In this document: piece after piece, positions 43,369-51,735 of the stretch | Layout of the letters: the number at the start of each line of letters is the position of its first letter | Numbering within the stretch: the first letter of the stretch is position 1 | Source of the DNA: Bradyrhizobium sp. | Lineage (GTDB): Bacteria > Pseudomonadota > Alphaproteobacteria > Rhizobiales > Xanthobacteraceae | Direction: 5' to 3' | NCBI RefSeq assembly: GCF_004799405.1 | Contig: NZ_SSMW01000002.1 | Location: 62,001 to 126,000 of the forward strand | DNA length: 64,000 nucleotides | Program-made: the position numbers and the translations under genes | Notes under the pieces: model-generated | The model's database searches: none | What the model was told of the DNA's origin: nothing | The model's input: only the letters and a program-made list of their open reading frames with translations

Positions 43369-44361
43369 ATGGCCGCGTTGATCGAGATGCCGCCGCTGCA
43401 GTTTGCCCGGACCAACGGCATTCGCATGGGCTATTACGAGGCCGGTCCGAACACCGACACGCCGCCGGTGATCCTGTGCCACGGCTGGCCGGAGATCGCG
43501 TTTTCGTGGCGGCACCAGATCAAGGCGTTGAGCGAAGCCGGCATCCGGGTGATCGCGCCCGATCAACGCGGCTACGGTGCGACCGACCGGCCGGAGCCTG
43601 TTGAGGCCTACGACATGGAGCACCTGACCGGCGATCTCGTCGGGCTGCTGGATCATCTCAAGATCGACAAGGCGATTTTCGTCGGCCATGACTGGGGCGG
43701 CTTTATCGTCTGGCAAATGCCGCTGCGGCATATCGATCGCGTTGCCGGCGTCGTCGGCGTCAACACGCCGCATACGCCCCGCGCACCGTCGGACCCGATC
43801 GGATTGTTCCGCCAGCGCTTCGGCGACCAGAGTTATATCGTGCAGTTTCAGGACCCCGCGCGGGAGCCCGACAGGATCTTCGGCAGCCGGGTCGAGCAGA
43901 CCTTCGATTTCTTCATGCGCAAACCGACCCCCCGCAAGGAGACCGCGCCGACGGCGGGCGCCGGCGAACTCCCGAAACTCAATCTGGCGTTTCCGCAAAT
44001 GGTCGCCGGCTACGACGCCAAATTCGATCCGCGCACGCCGATCCTGTCGCCTGAGGAAAAGCAGGTGTTCGTCGACACCTTCACCAAAACGGGTTTCACC
44101 GGCGGCATCAACTGGTACCGCAACATGTCGCGCAACTGGCAGCGCTCGGCCGACCTCGACCGTACGGTGCGGGTGCCGGCGCTGATGATCATGGCGGAAA
44201 ACGATCCGGTGCTGCCGCCTTCCGCGGCCGACGGCATGGAGAAAATCATTCCCGATCTCGAGAAATATCTGGTCCGCGACAGCGGCCATTGGACACAGCA
44301 GGAAAAGCCCGATGAGGTCAGCGCCAAATTGATCGAATGGCGTAGAAGGCGGTTCGGCTGA
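43369..44361 (+). CDS. Epoxide hydrolase-like alpha/beta hydrolase
   Basis: A 330-residue alpha/beta hydrolase. The nucleophile loop is VGHDWGGFIVW, with aspartate in place of serine as in epoxide hydrolases and haloalkane dehalogenases. HGWPEIAFSWRHQIKAL carries the HGWP oxyanion motif of epoxide hydrolases, and RDSGHWTQQEKPDEV the histidine. A cap region (about 145-250) contains tyrosines that could protonate an epoxide. It should open an epoxide to a diol. An alternative TTG start at 43360 overlaps the synthase stop by four bases. The fatty-acid P450 that follows could supply epoxides. Confidence 0.88.
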   Translation: MAALIEMPPLQFARTNGIRMGYYEAGPNTDTPPVILCHGWPEIAFSWRHQIKALSEAGIRVIAPDQRGYGATDRPEPVEAYDMEHLTGDLVGLLDHLKIDKAIFVGHDWGGFIVWQMPLRHIDRVAGVVGVNTPHTPRAPSDPIGLFRQRFGDQSYIVQFQDPAREPDRIFGSRVEQTFDFFMRKPTPRKETAPTAGAGELPKLNLAFPQMVAGYDAKFDPRTPILSPEEKQVFVDTFTKTGFTGGINWYRNMSRNWQRSADLDRTVRVPALMIMAENDPVLPPSAADGMEKIIPDLEKYLVRDSGHWTQQEKPDEVSAKLIEWRRRRFG

Positions 44362-44425
44362 GGTAACCGCCGGTCGGCATCCTGACGTGCGGGCCGGGGG
44401 TAAAATTACAGGAAGACAATTTGCG

Positions 44426-47400
44426 ATGGCGTCCACCAACAAACTGAGCCCGATCCCGCGACCGCCGACCAAGCCGGTGGTCGGCAACATGCTGTCGCTG
44501 GATTCCAGCGCGCCGGTGCAAAACCTTGCGCGGCTGGCAAAGGAGCTGGGGCCGATCTACTGGCTCGACATGATGGGCGCGCCGCTCGTGATTGTCTCCG
44601 GCCACGATCTTGTCGAGGAACTCAGCGACGAGAAGCGTTTCGACAAGGCGGTGCGCGGGCCGCTACGCCGGGTCCGCGCGGTCGCCGGTGACGGCCTGTT
44701 CACCGCCGACACCACGGAACCGAACTGGAGCAAGGCGCACAACATCCTGATGCAGCCGTTCGGCAATCGCGCCATGCAGTCCTACCACCAGAGCATGGTC
44801 GATATCGCCGACCAGCTCGTCAAGAAGTGGGAGCGGCTGAACGGCGACGAGGAGATCGACGTCGTTCACGACATGACCGCGCTGACGCTCGACACCATTG
44901 GCCTGTGCGGCTTCGACTATCGTTTCAATTCGTTCTACCGGCGGGATTATCATCCGTTCGTCGAATCGCTGGTGCGTTCGCTCGAAACCATCATGATGAT
45001 CCGCGGCCTGCCGATGGAGAATCTCTGGATGCAGAAACGCCGGCGCGATCTCGCCGGCGATGTCGCCTTCATGAACAAGATGGTCGACGAGATCGTCGCC
45101 GAGCGCCGCAAGAATGCGGAAGCCGCCGAAGACAAGAAAGACATGCTTGGCGCCATGATGACCGGCGTCGACCGCGCCACCGGCGAACAGCTCGACGACG
45201 TCAACATCCGCTACCAGATCAACACCTTCCTGATCGCGGGCCATGAAACCACCAGCGGCCTGTTGTCATGCACGATCTATGCGCTGCTCAAGCACCCCGA
45301 TGTGCTGAAGAAGGCCTATGAGGAAGTCGATCGGGTACTCGGGCCTGACATCGAGGCGAAGCCGACCTATCAGCAAGTCACGCAACTCACCTACATCACG
45401 CAGATCCTGAAAGAAGCCTTGCGGTTGTGGCCGCCGGCGCCGGCCTATGGCATCGCGCCGCTGCAGGACGAGACCATCGGCGGAAAATACAAGCTCAGGA
45501 AGAACACCTTCATCACGGTGCTGGTGATGGCGTTGCACCGCGATCCCTCGGTGTGGGGGCCTAATCCCGATGCGTTCGATCCGGAGAATTTCTCGCGCGA
45601 GGCAGAGGCGGCGCGTCCGGTCAATGCCTGGAAGCCGTTCGGCAACGGCCAGCGCGCCTGCATCGGCCGCGGTTTTGCCATGCATGAAGCAGCGCTCGCG
45701 ATCGGCATGATCCTGCAGCGCTTCAAGTTGATCGATGTCAACCGGTATCAGATGGTGCTGAAGGAGACGCTGACGATCAAGCCCGACGGATTCAAGATCA
45801 AGGTGCGGGCGCGCTCGGAGAGGGATCGCGGTGCCTATGCCGGCCGGACCACGACGACACCGGCGGTAGCGGCCGCTTCGGCGCCGCGGGCGCGGACCCG
45901 ACCCGGGCACAACACGCCGCTGCTGGTGCTCTATGGATCGAACCTCGGCACCGCCGAAGAACTCGCAACCCGCGTGGCGGATCTGGCTGAGGTCAACGGT
46001 TTTGTCACCAGGCTTGCGCCGCTGGACGAATTCGCCGGCAAACTGCCGGAGCAGGGCGGCGTGTTGATTTTCTGCGCATCGTATAACGGCGTCGCTCCCG
46101 ACAACGCCACGCAGTTCGTCAAGTGGCTCCGCGGGGACATGCCGAAGAATGCGCTCGCCAAGGTCCGTTACACGGTGTTCGGCTGCGGCAACAGCGACTG
46201 GGCCGCGACCTATCAGTCGATCCCGCGCCTGATCGATGAGCAATTGGCGGCGCATGGCGCGGTCAGCGTTTACGCCCGCGGCGAGGGCGATGCCCGCAGC
46301 GATCTCGAGGGTCAGTTCGAGAACTGGTTCGCGAAGGCGGCACCTCAGGCCGTAAAGGAGTTTGGTGTCGATTCGAGCTTCAGCCGCAGCGCCGACGACG
46401 AGCCGCTCTACAGGGTCGAGCCGGTGGCTTCATCGGCGGTCAATGCGATCGTGGCCCTTGGCGGCGCCGCTCCCATGCAGGTGCTGGTCAACACGGAACT
46501 GCAGAACAAGACTGGCGCCAATGCCTCCGACAGATCGACCCGGCACATCGAGGTGCAACTGCCTTCCGGCATGAGCTACCGGGTCGGCGACCACCTCAGC
46601 GTGGTGCCGCGCAACGATCCGGCGCTGGTGGATTCGGTGGCGCGCCGCTTCGGGTTCCTGCCCGCCGACCAGATCCGCTTGCAGGTCGCCGAAGGCCGCC
46701 GCGCGCAATTGCCGGTCGGCGATGCGGTATCGGTCGGACGGTTGCTGACCGATTTTGTCGAATTGCAGCAGGTCGCGACCCGCAAGCAAATCCAGATCAT
46801 GTCGGAAAATACCCGCTGCCCCGTGACCAAGCCGAAGCTGCTGGCCTTTATCGGCGACGATGCCGCTTCCACCGAACGCTATCGTGCGGAGATTCTCAAC
46901 AAGCGCAAATCGGTGTTCGATCTGCTGGAAGAGCATCCGGCCTGCGAACTGCCGTTCCACGCCTACCTCGAAATGCTCTCGCTGTTGGCGCCGCGCTATT
47001 ACTCGATCTCGTCGTCGCCTTCGGGCGATGCGTCGCGCTGCAGCGTCACGGTCGGCGTGGTCGAGGCGCCGGCAAGCTCGGGGCGCGGCGTCTACAAAGG
47101 CATCTGCTCGAACTACCTTGCCGGCCGCCGCATCGGCGAGACCATCCACGCCACCATTCGCGAGACCAAGGCTGGCTTTCGGCTGCCGGACGACCCATCC
47201 GTGCCGATCATCATGGTCGGCCCCGGCACGGGTCTCGCGCCATTCCGCGGCTTCCTGCAGGAGCGCGCCGCGCTGAAGGAGATAGGAGCAACACTGGGCC
47301 CGGCGATGCTGTTCTTTGGCTGCCGCCATCCCGAACAGGACTATCTCTATGCGGACGAACTGAAAGCCTTCGCCGCCGCCGGCATCACCGAACTGCACAC

Positions 47401-47662
47401 CGCGTTCTCGCGCGGCGAGGGTCCCAAGACCTATGTGCAGAACCTCGTCGCAGCGCAAAAGGATCGCGTCTGGAGCCTGATCGAGCAGGGCGCGATCATC
47501 TATGTCTGCGGCGATGGCGGCAAGATGGAGCCGGACGTCAAGGCAGCGCTGGTCGCGATCTGCCGCGAACGCAAGGCAGCGGACACGGAAACAGCACAGC
47601 GCTGGATGGACGATCTCGGCACCAAGAACCGCTACGTGCTGGACGTCTGGGCGGGGGGATAG
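44426..47662 (+). CDS. Self-sufficient cytochrome P450/NADPH-P450 reductase (CYP102/BM3 type)
   Basis: A 1078-residue fusion enzyme, close to the 1049 residues of P450-BM3. Residues 1-480 are the heme domain, with AGHETTSG in the I-helix, KEALR as ExxR, and FGNGQRACIGRGFAMHEAAL with the heme ligand at about Cys412. A linker rich in threonine and alanine leads to a flavodoxin domain (LLVLYGSNLGTAEELATR), then an FAD/NADPH domain (RYYSISSSP, GVYKGICSNYLAG, IIMVGPGTGLAPFRGFLQER, CGDGGKMEPDVK). It hydroxylates or epoxidises long-chain fatty acids using only NADPH and oxygen. It follows the epoxide hydrolase by 64 bases. No BM3R1-type repressor is present. Confidence 0.94.
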   Translation: MASTNKLSPIPRPPTKPVVGNMLSLDSSAPVQNLARLAKELGPIYWLDMMGAPLVIVSGHDLVEELSDEKRFDKAVRGPLRRVRAVAGDGLFTADTTEPNWSKAHNILMQPFGNRAMQSYHQSMVDIADQLVKKWERLNGDEEIDVVHDMTALTLDTIGLCGFDYRFNSFYRRDYHPFVESLVRSLETIMMIRGLPMENLWMQKRRRDLAGDVAFMNKMVDEIVAERRKNAEAAEDKKDMLGAMMTGVDRATGEQLDDVNIRYQINTFLIAGHETTSGLLSCTIYALLKHPDVLKKAYEEVDRVLGPDIEAKPTYQQVTQLTYITQILKEALRLWPPAPAYGIAPLQDETIGGKYKLRKNTFITVLVMALHRDPSVWGPNPDAFDPENFSREAEAARPVNAWKPFGNGQRACIGRGFAMHEAALAIGMILQRFKLIDVNRYQMVLKETLTIKPDGFKIKVRARSERDRGAYAGRTTTTPAVAAASAPRARTRPGHNTPLLVLYGSNLGTAEELATRVADLAEVNGFVTRLAPLDEFAGKLPEQGGVLIFCASYNGVAPDNATQFVKWLRGDMPKNALAKVRYTVFGCGNSDWAATYQSIPRLIDEQLAAHGAVSVYARGEGDARSDLEGQFENWFAKAAPQAVKEFGVDSSFSRSADDEPLYRVEPVASSAVNAIVALGGAAPMQVLVNTELQNKTGANASDRSTRHIEVQLPSGMSYRVGDHLSVVPRNDPALVDSVARRFGFLPADQIRLQVAEGRRAQLPVGDAVSVGRLLTDFVELQQVATRKQIQIMSENTRCPVTKPKLLAFIGDDAASTERYRAEILNKRKSVFDLLEEHPACELPFHAYLEMLSLLAPRYYSISSSPSGDASRCSVTVGVVEAPASSGRGVYKGICSNYLAGRRIGETIHATIRETKAGFRLPDDPSVPIIMVGPGTGLAPFRGFLQERAALKEIGATLGPAMLFFGCRHPEQDYLYADELKAFAAAGITELHTAFSRGEGPKTYVQNLVAAQKDRVWSLIEQGAIIYVCGDGGKMEPDVKAALVAICRERKAADTETAQRWMDDLGTKNRYVLDVWAGG

Positions 47663-47686
47663 GACCGCTTCGCCGCTCCGGTTATC

Positions 47687-48607
47687 TTACGCCGCCTTCG
47701 CACTTGCCCCATGCGCATGCTTGTCGATGGCGTCGATGATCTGCGGCCACATCCGGATCGGCAGCGCGTGCCCCATGCCTTCGATCATCAGCAACTTCGC
47801 GCCGGGAATCGAGGCTGCAGTATCCTTGCCGCCTTCCGGACGCGCCAGCGGATCGATGGTGCCGTGAATCACCAGCGTCGGCGCCTTGACCGACGCGAGC
47901 CGCTGCTTGCGGCTGCCGGAGGCGAGGATCGCGCGCAGCTGGCGTCCGGCGCCGGCCGGATTGAGGCCGCGCTCGAAGTTGCGTTCGGCGCGCGAGCGGT
48001 CGAGCGCTTCGTCTTCGGGAAAGCTGCCGCCGCGCAGGATTTTCCAGGTCTGCGCATGGCGCTCGAAATATTCTTCCTTGGTGGCGGGTGGTGGCGCCAT
48101 CAGGACCGCCATTGCCTCGCGGGTCGGCTGCGGCGTTTTTGGATCGCCCGTGCTTGACATGATCGAGGTCAGCGAGCGCACCCGCTCCGGAAACGAGATC
48201 GCGATTTCCTGGGCAATCATGCCGCCCATCGACATACCCACGAGGTGCGCCGATTTGATGCCGAGCGTATCCATCAGGCCGGTCGTGTCCCGTGCCATGT
48301 CGAGAAGTTTGTAGGGGGCGGCGATCGGGATATTCAGGAACCGCAGTTTAAGCAATTCGATGGCGCCCAGCCGCTTGCCGCCGGAAAGCTTGGTGGACTT
48401 GCCGATGTCGCGGTTGTCAAAGCGGATTACGCGGAAACCGCGCGCCGCCATCTGCCGGCAGAAATCGTCATCCCAATAGATCATCTGGCCGCCGAGCCCC
48501 ATGATCAGCAGCATCGGCTCCGCGCCCTGCTCGCCGAAAATCTCGTAACAAATGTCGATGCCGTTGGCGCGGGCCATCCGGGGCTGCTGATGGGCTGATG
48601 CGTTCAC
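47687..48607 (-). CDS. Alpha/beta hydrolase (esterase/lactonase-like)
   Basis: A 306-residue alpha/beta hydrolase on the opposite strand, convergent with the P450 gene. The nucleophile elbow is LVGMSMGGMIAQ, the acid in IHGTIDPLARPEGG and the histidine in EGMGHALP. The N terminus (RANGIDICYEIFGEQGAEPMLLIMGLGGQ) resembles the large group of soluble esterases, acylhydrolases and signal-molecule hydrolases. It has no export signal. The substrate cannot be predicted. Its promoter would lie in the 174-base gap shared with the PHA synthase genes. Confidence 0.85.
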   Translation of the reverse strand: MNASAHQQPRMARANGIDICYEIFGEQGAEPMLLIMGLGGQMIYWDDDFCRQMAARGFRVIRFDNRDIGKSTKLSGGKRLGAIELLKLRFLNIPIAAPYKLLDMARDTTGLMDTLGIKSAHLVGMSMGGMIAQEIAISFPERVRSLTSIMSSTGDPKTPQPTREAMAVLMAPPPATKEEYFERHAQTWKILRGGSFPEDEALDRSRAERNFERGLNPAGAGRQLRAILASGSRKQRLASVKAPTLVIHGTIDPLARPEGGKDTAASIPGAKLLMIEGMGHALPIRMWPQIIDAIDKHAHGASAKAA

Positions 48608-48781
48608 CTTGGTAGTTCCTCTGGTGGTATTGAGATGATGACTCTATGACACGGTTTTTCACGCCGCAGAAGGCTCCCTCAACTCGCAAATCGACGGCCG
48701 CGATGTTGACCGTCCCGTCGCAACAGTGTGGTATGGACCGAAAACGGCGAAGCAATCGCCGGCATTCCGGGAGAGGCGCCA

Positions 48782-49168
48782 ATGGCCGACAAGAGCAACG
48801 ATCCGGTCGCGATCTGGCAGAACATGATCGGCGAGATGGAGAAGGGATTCAACTCCTTCGCCAACCAGGCGATGGCGTCGCCGGAATTTTCCAAGGTCGT
48901 CAATCAGGTCGGCGGGGCCGCGGCGGGCGCCCAAAAACAGCTCGGCGATCTCATGGAGAAGTACCTCGTCAGCATGAACCTGCCGAGCCGGGCGCAGATG
49001 GTCAGCATGGGCGAGCGGCTGCAATCGATCGAAGGGCAGTTGAACGAGATCAAGGCGCTGCTGCATCAGGTCCATAATAACTCCGGCGCGCCGGAGGGCG
49101 GCTATGCCGGGGCGCCGCGGCCACCGCGCACCAGGCGCCCGCCGTCGGCAGGCGGAGAGCAAAAATGA
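48782..49168 (+). CDS. Short PhaE-like partner of class III PHA synthase
   Basis: A 128-residue protein with a mainly helical, amphipathic body (DPVAIWQNMIGEMEKGFNSFANQAM, then LGDLMEKYLVSMNLPSRAQMVSMGERLQSIEGQLNEIKALL in pieces) and a proline/arginine-rich tail. The tail half looks like a coiled coil. It overlaps the synthase gene by four bases (ATGA at 49165), the gene order and coupling expected for the PhaE subunit of a class III PHA synthase, which is normally about 350 residues long. It is thus much shorter than classical PhaE; it may be a reduced form or a phasin-like helper. GGGAGAGG precedes the ATG. Confidence 0.7.
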   Translation: MADKSNDPVAIWQNMIGEMEKGFNSFANQAMASPEFSKVVNQVGGAAAGAQKQLGDLMEKYLVSMNLPSRAQMVSMGERLQSIEGQLNEIKALLHQVHNNSGAPEGGYAGAPRPPRTRRPPSAGGEQK

Positions 49169-50247
49169 ATGCATCCGCGGGCCTCGACCTGGCGTCGATC
49201 CCGGACCGGATCCGGTCCGAGGTGCAGCGCGCGATCGAGCGCAGCATCAAGGGTGTCGAGTATATCTCCTCATCCGGCCCGTCGCTGGGATCGACGCCGA
49301 AGGACATATTGAGCGCGCGCGGTACCATGAATCTCTATCACTACCGGCCGGTTGCGGACGAAATCTACCGCGTGCCGATCCTGATCGTGATGGCGACCAC
49401 CAACCGCGGCTACATCCTCGACATGGTGCCGGGCCAAAGCTTCATCGAGTTTCTGTTGAAGCGCGGCTACGACGTCTACATGCTGGACTGGACCGCGCCC
49501 AAGCCGGAAGAGAAAAGCCTGCGGATGGAGGATTACGTCCTCGACTTCATCCCGGATTGCATCCGCCAGGTGCAGCGCGATTCCGGCGAGACCGACGTCA
49601 CGGTGATCGGTTATTGCTTCGGTGGCGTGCTGTCGTTGTTGTACGGCTCGATCTTCACGGATGGACCGATGAAGAACCTGGTCTGCTTCACCACGCCGGT
49701 CGACTTCCGCGAAATGAAGCTGTTCCAGAATTTCGCCGACAGGCGCTATTTCGACGTCGACAGGTTGATCGACAGCGTCGGCAACGTGCCGCCCGAGATG
49801 ATCCTGTCATCGTTCGAGATGTTACGCCCCGCGTCGCGCGCGGCAAGCCAGGTCCAGTTGTGGGAAAACATCTGGAATGACGAATACGTCAAGTCGTACC
49901 GGATGTTCGACCGCTGGGCCACCGACACGCTGCCGCTGGCGGGCGAGTATTTCCGCACCATTACCAAGGACCTGATGTGGGAGAACAAGTTCTATAACGA
50001 CGCCATGTCGGTCGGCGGGCGCAAAGCTGAAATTTCCAAGATCACGGTGCCGTTCCTGCATGCGGTCGCCGAGCACGACCACATCGTGCCCTACGATGCG
50101 GCCAAGCCGCTGGTTCAAAAGATCGGCTCGACCGACAAGGAAGAGGTGATGCTCAAGGGCGGTCACGTCAGCCTGGTCGCCGGCGCCAACGCGATCAAGC
50201 GGCTATGGCCGAAACTGGATTCCTGGCTAGGTGAGAGATCGATATGA
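49165..50247 (+). CDS. phaC: Class III-type poly(3-hydroxyalkanoate) synthase catalytic subunit
   Basis: A 360-residue PHA synthase-like alpha/beta protein. The nucleophile is about Cys151 in VIGYCFGGVLSLLYG, the acid about Asp305 in VAEHDHIVP, and the base about His334 in LKGGHVSLV. These positions and spacings closely follow the Cys149/Asp302/His331 triad known for the Allochromatium class III enzyme, and the length fits class III (about 355) and not class I (about 590). It would polymerise 3-hydroxyacyl-CoA into storage granules. The partner gene before it and the acetyltransferase gene after it both overlap it by four bases, and a phasin gene follows. Alphaproteobacteria usually rely on class I enzymes. 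Confidence 0.88.
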   Translation: MNASAGLDLASIPDRIRSEVQRAIERSIKGVEYISSSGPSLGSTPKDILSARGTMNLYHYRPVADEIYRVPILIVMATTNRGYILDMVPGQSFIEFLLKRGYDVYMLDWTAPKPEEKSLRMEDYVLDFIPDCIRQVQRDSGETDVTVIGYCFGGVLSLLYGSIFTDGPMKNLVCFTTPVDFREMKLFQNFADRRYFDVDRLIDSVGNVPPEMILSSFEMLRPASRAASQVQLWENIWNDEYVKSYRMFDRWATDTLPLAGEYFRTITKDLMWENKFYNDAMSVGGRKAEISKITVPFLHAVAEHDHIVPYDAAKPLVQKIGSTDKEEVMLKGGHVSLVAGANAIKRLWPKLDSWLGERSI

Positions 50248-50840
50248 GCAGCGAGACACGTTCCTATCCGCGCCGCGTGGCGACCGAGGCCGGCGAGATC
50301 GAGATACGCCTGATGTCGCCGGCCGACGAGGCCGCCGTGCTGGAGTTCGCACAAAAGCTCCCGGTGCATGATCTGTTGTTCCTGCCGCGCAACATCAGCG
50401 AACCCAAGGTGCTGGCCGCCTGGATCAAGGAGATCGAGCGCGGCGCGATCACGAGCCTGCTGGCGGTAAAGGACGGCAAGGTGGTGGGATGCGGCACGCT
50501 GGTGCGCGATCCCTTGTCGTGGTCGCCGCATGTCGGCGAAATCCGCAACGTGGTCTCGTCTGACGTGCGCGGGCAGGGGGTCGGACGGGCGCTGTCGCAG
50601 GAGACGTTTGCGCTGGCCTTGGGCGCCGGTCTGGAAAAGCTGGTGGTGCAGATGACGGTGGACCAGACCGGTGCCATCGCGATCTTCGAGGGCCTCGGCT
50701 TCAAGGCCGAAGCGCTGCTGCGCGACCATGTGCAGGACAAGTCCGGCCGCAAGCACGACATTGTCGTGCTTGGGCACAACGTGGCGCAGGTCCGGGCCCA
50801 GATGGAGGCTTACGGGCTGCCAGGGGCTGTTCAGCACTGA
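50244..50840 (+). CDS. GNAT-family acetyltransferase
   Basis: A 198-residue N-acetyltransferase. IRNVVSSDVRGQGVGRALSQETFALALG holds the acetyl-CoA pyrophosphate-binding loop (RGQGVG) near residue 110. GAIAIFEGLGFKAEALLRDHVQDKSGRKHDI is the C-terminal half typical of the fold. Its ATG overlaps the PHA synthase stop (ATGA), so it is made together with the synthase. It could acetylate a protein or small molecule linked to PHA metabolism, for example the synthase or phasin, but no substrate is evident. A weak hairpin (GCCAGG/CCTGGC at 50864-50882) with a short T stretch follows its stop. Confidence 0.87.
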   Translation: MSSETRSYPRRVATEAGEIEIRLMSPADEAAVLEFAQKLPVHDLLFLPRNISEPKVLAAWIKEIERGAITSLLAVKDGKVVGCGTLVRDPLSWSPHVGEIRNVVSSDVRGQGVGRALSQETFALALGAGLEKLVVQMTVDQTGAIAIFEGLGFKAEALLRDHVQDKSGRKHDIVVLGHNVAQVRAQMEAYGLPGAVQH

Positions 50841-50863
50841 AAACACGCTTGCGAACGAAGTGG

Positions 50864-50882
50864 GCCAGGTTCGCGGCCTGGC
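50864..50882 (+). terminator. Weak hairpin after the acetyltransferase gene
   Basis: Arms GCCAGG (50864-50869) and CCTGGC (50877-50882) with a 7-base loop, then TTTCG. The stem is short and the T-run poor, so it may be a weak or partial terminator between the synthase unit and the phasin gene. Confidence 0.4.
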
Positions 50883-50912
50883 TTTCGAGCAAACTGCCCA
50901 AACATCCAGCCG

Positions 50913-50954
50913 ATCACGAATTCGTGATATCGCATCGCAACATCCCATGTTGCG
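50913..50954. promoter_or_regulatory. Two perfect palindromes upstream of the phasin gene
   Basis: The first is ATCACGAATTCGTGAT (50913-50928), fully self-complementary. The second is CGCAACAT-CCC-ATGTTGCG (50936-50954), 8-base arms and a 3-base centre. A possible promoter, TTGCGT (50950) and TATATG (50975), overlaps or follows the second. They look like binding sites for two dimeric regulators, one plausibly a PhaR-type PHA-responsive repressor; which proteins bind is unknown. Confidence 0.6.
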
Positions 50955-51044
50955 TCGCACCATTAACCGTGCCATATATGACTTGCCCCGGGCCAATCCG
51001 GACGGGGTGAGCCCATAGCTCAAACCTGAGGATGGAGAGACCCC

Positions 51045-51527
51045 ATGACCGACATCAATGAGACCAATCCCGTGCTCGACACCGTCAAGCAGGCCTTCGC
51101 GCCCGTCACCGATGCGCTGAAGAACATCCAGAACATGGAAGTTCCCGAGGCCGCCCGTGAGTTCGTGAAGAAGACCGCCGGTACTGCCAAGGACCGCGCC
51201 GCCGACCTGTACGCCGGTTCCGAGAAGGTGACCGCTGCGATCGAGACCGCCGTTACCGGTTCGGTCACCGAGGCCGCCAAGATCAGCCGCAACATCCAGG
51301 ACGCGATCTATCAGGACGCCGAGGCGTTCTTCGCCGGCATCGACAAGCTCGCTTCCGCCAAGTCGTTCAACGAAGCCGTCCAGATCCAGTCCGATATGGT
51401 GCGCGCGCGCGGTGAAGTGTTCATGTCGCGAGCGAAGTCCACCACCGAATATCTCGGAAAGCTCGTCGCCGACGGTGCCAAGACTGCCCAGGACAACTTC
51501 TCCAAGGTGTACAGCAAGATCGCCTGA
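51045..51527 (+). CDS. Phasin (PHA granule-associated protein, Phasin_2-like)
   Basis: A 160-residue, almost wholly helical protein without membrane segments. NPVLDTVKQAFAPVTDALKNIQNMEVPEAAREFVKKTAGTAKDRAADL and KSFNEAVQIQSDMVRARGEVFMSRAKSTTEYLGKLVADGAKTAQDNF in short pieces match the alphaproteobacterial phasin family. Phasins coat PHA granules and control their number and size. GGATGGAGAG lies ahead of the ATG. It stands 204 bases after the synthase-acetyltransferase unit, with two palindromes in the gap and a strong terminator behind it, so it is probably transcribed by itself at a high level. Confidence 0.9.
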   Translation: MTDINETNPVLDTVKQAFAPVTDALKNIQNMEVPEAAREFVKKTAGTAKDRAADLYAGSEKVTAAIETAVTGSVTEAAKISRNIQDAIYQDAEAFFAGIDKLASAKSFNEAVQIQSDMVRARGEVFMSRAKSTTEYLGKLVADGAKTAQDNFSKVYSKIA

Positions 51528-51553
51528 TCGCGATCGACAGACTTCCGACATTC

Positions 51554-51584
51554 GAAGGCCCGCTTGATGCGGGCCTTCTTTTTG
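51554..51584 (+). terminator. Rho-independent terminator of the phasin gene
   Basis: AAGGCCCGC (51555-51563) pairs with GCGGGCCTT (51569-51577) around a 5-base loop, followed by CTTTTT. It begins 27 bases after the phasin stop and is the clearest intrinsic terminator in the window. Confidence 0.9.
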
Positions 51585-51612
51585 CGGCCGTCGTTCGTCG
51601 TTGCAAAAAAGC

Positions 51613-51674
51613 GCGAGCGACGCAGCAATCCGGCTGTTGTTTCGCATTGCCATCGATTGCTTCGCTTCGCTCGC
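51613..51674. repeat. GATTGCTTCGC-type palindromic repeat
   Basis: Left arm GCGAGCGACGCAGCAATC (51613-51630) and right arm GATTGCTTCGCTTCGCTCGC (51655-51674) are near-complementary. This sequence type is dispersed in many Bradyrhizobium genomes. It lies in the leader of the DUF445 gene and should not be read as coding, although the DUF445 frame is open through it. Confidence 0.8.
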
Positions 51675-51735
51675 CATGACGGAAGCTGCTATTCTTCACG
51701 TTGCGCGAAACCTTGGGTCCGTTCCGGAAACCTTC

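Noticed and set aside
50163..51677. A 504-codon minus-strand open frame across the acetyltransferase and phasin genes
   Set aside because: It crosses two genuine plus-strand genes, their promoter palindromes and the phasin terminator; its product shows no domain, so it is a by-product of high GC.
51601..51735. Extended N terminus of the DUF445 protein
   Set aside because: The extra 45 codons lie in a GATTGCTTCGC-type palindromic repeat, so they are repeat sequence and not native protein.
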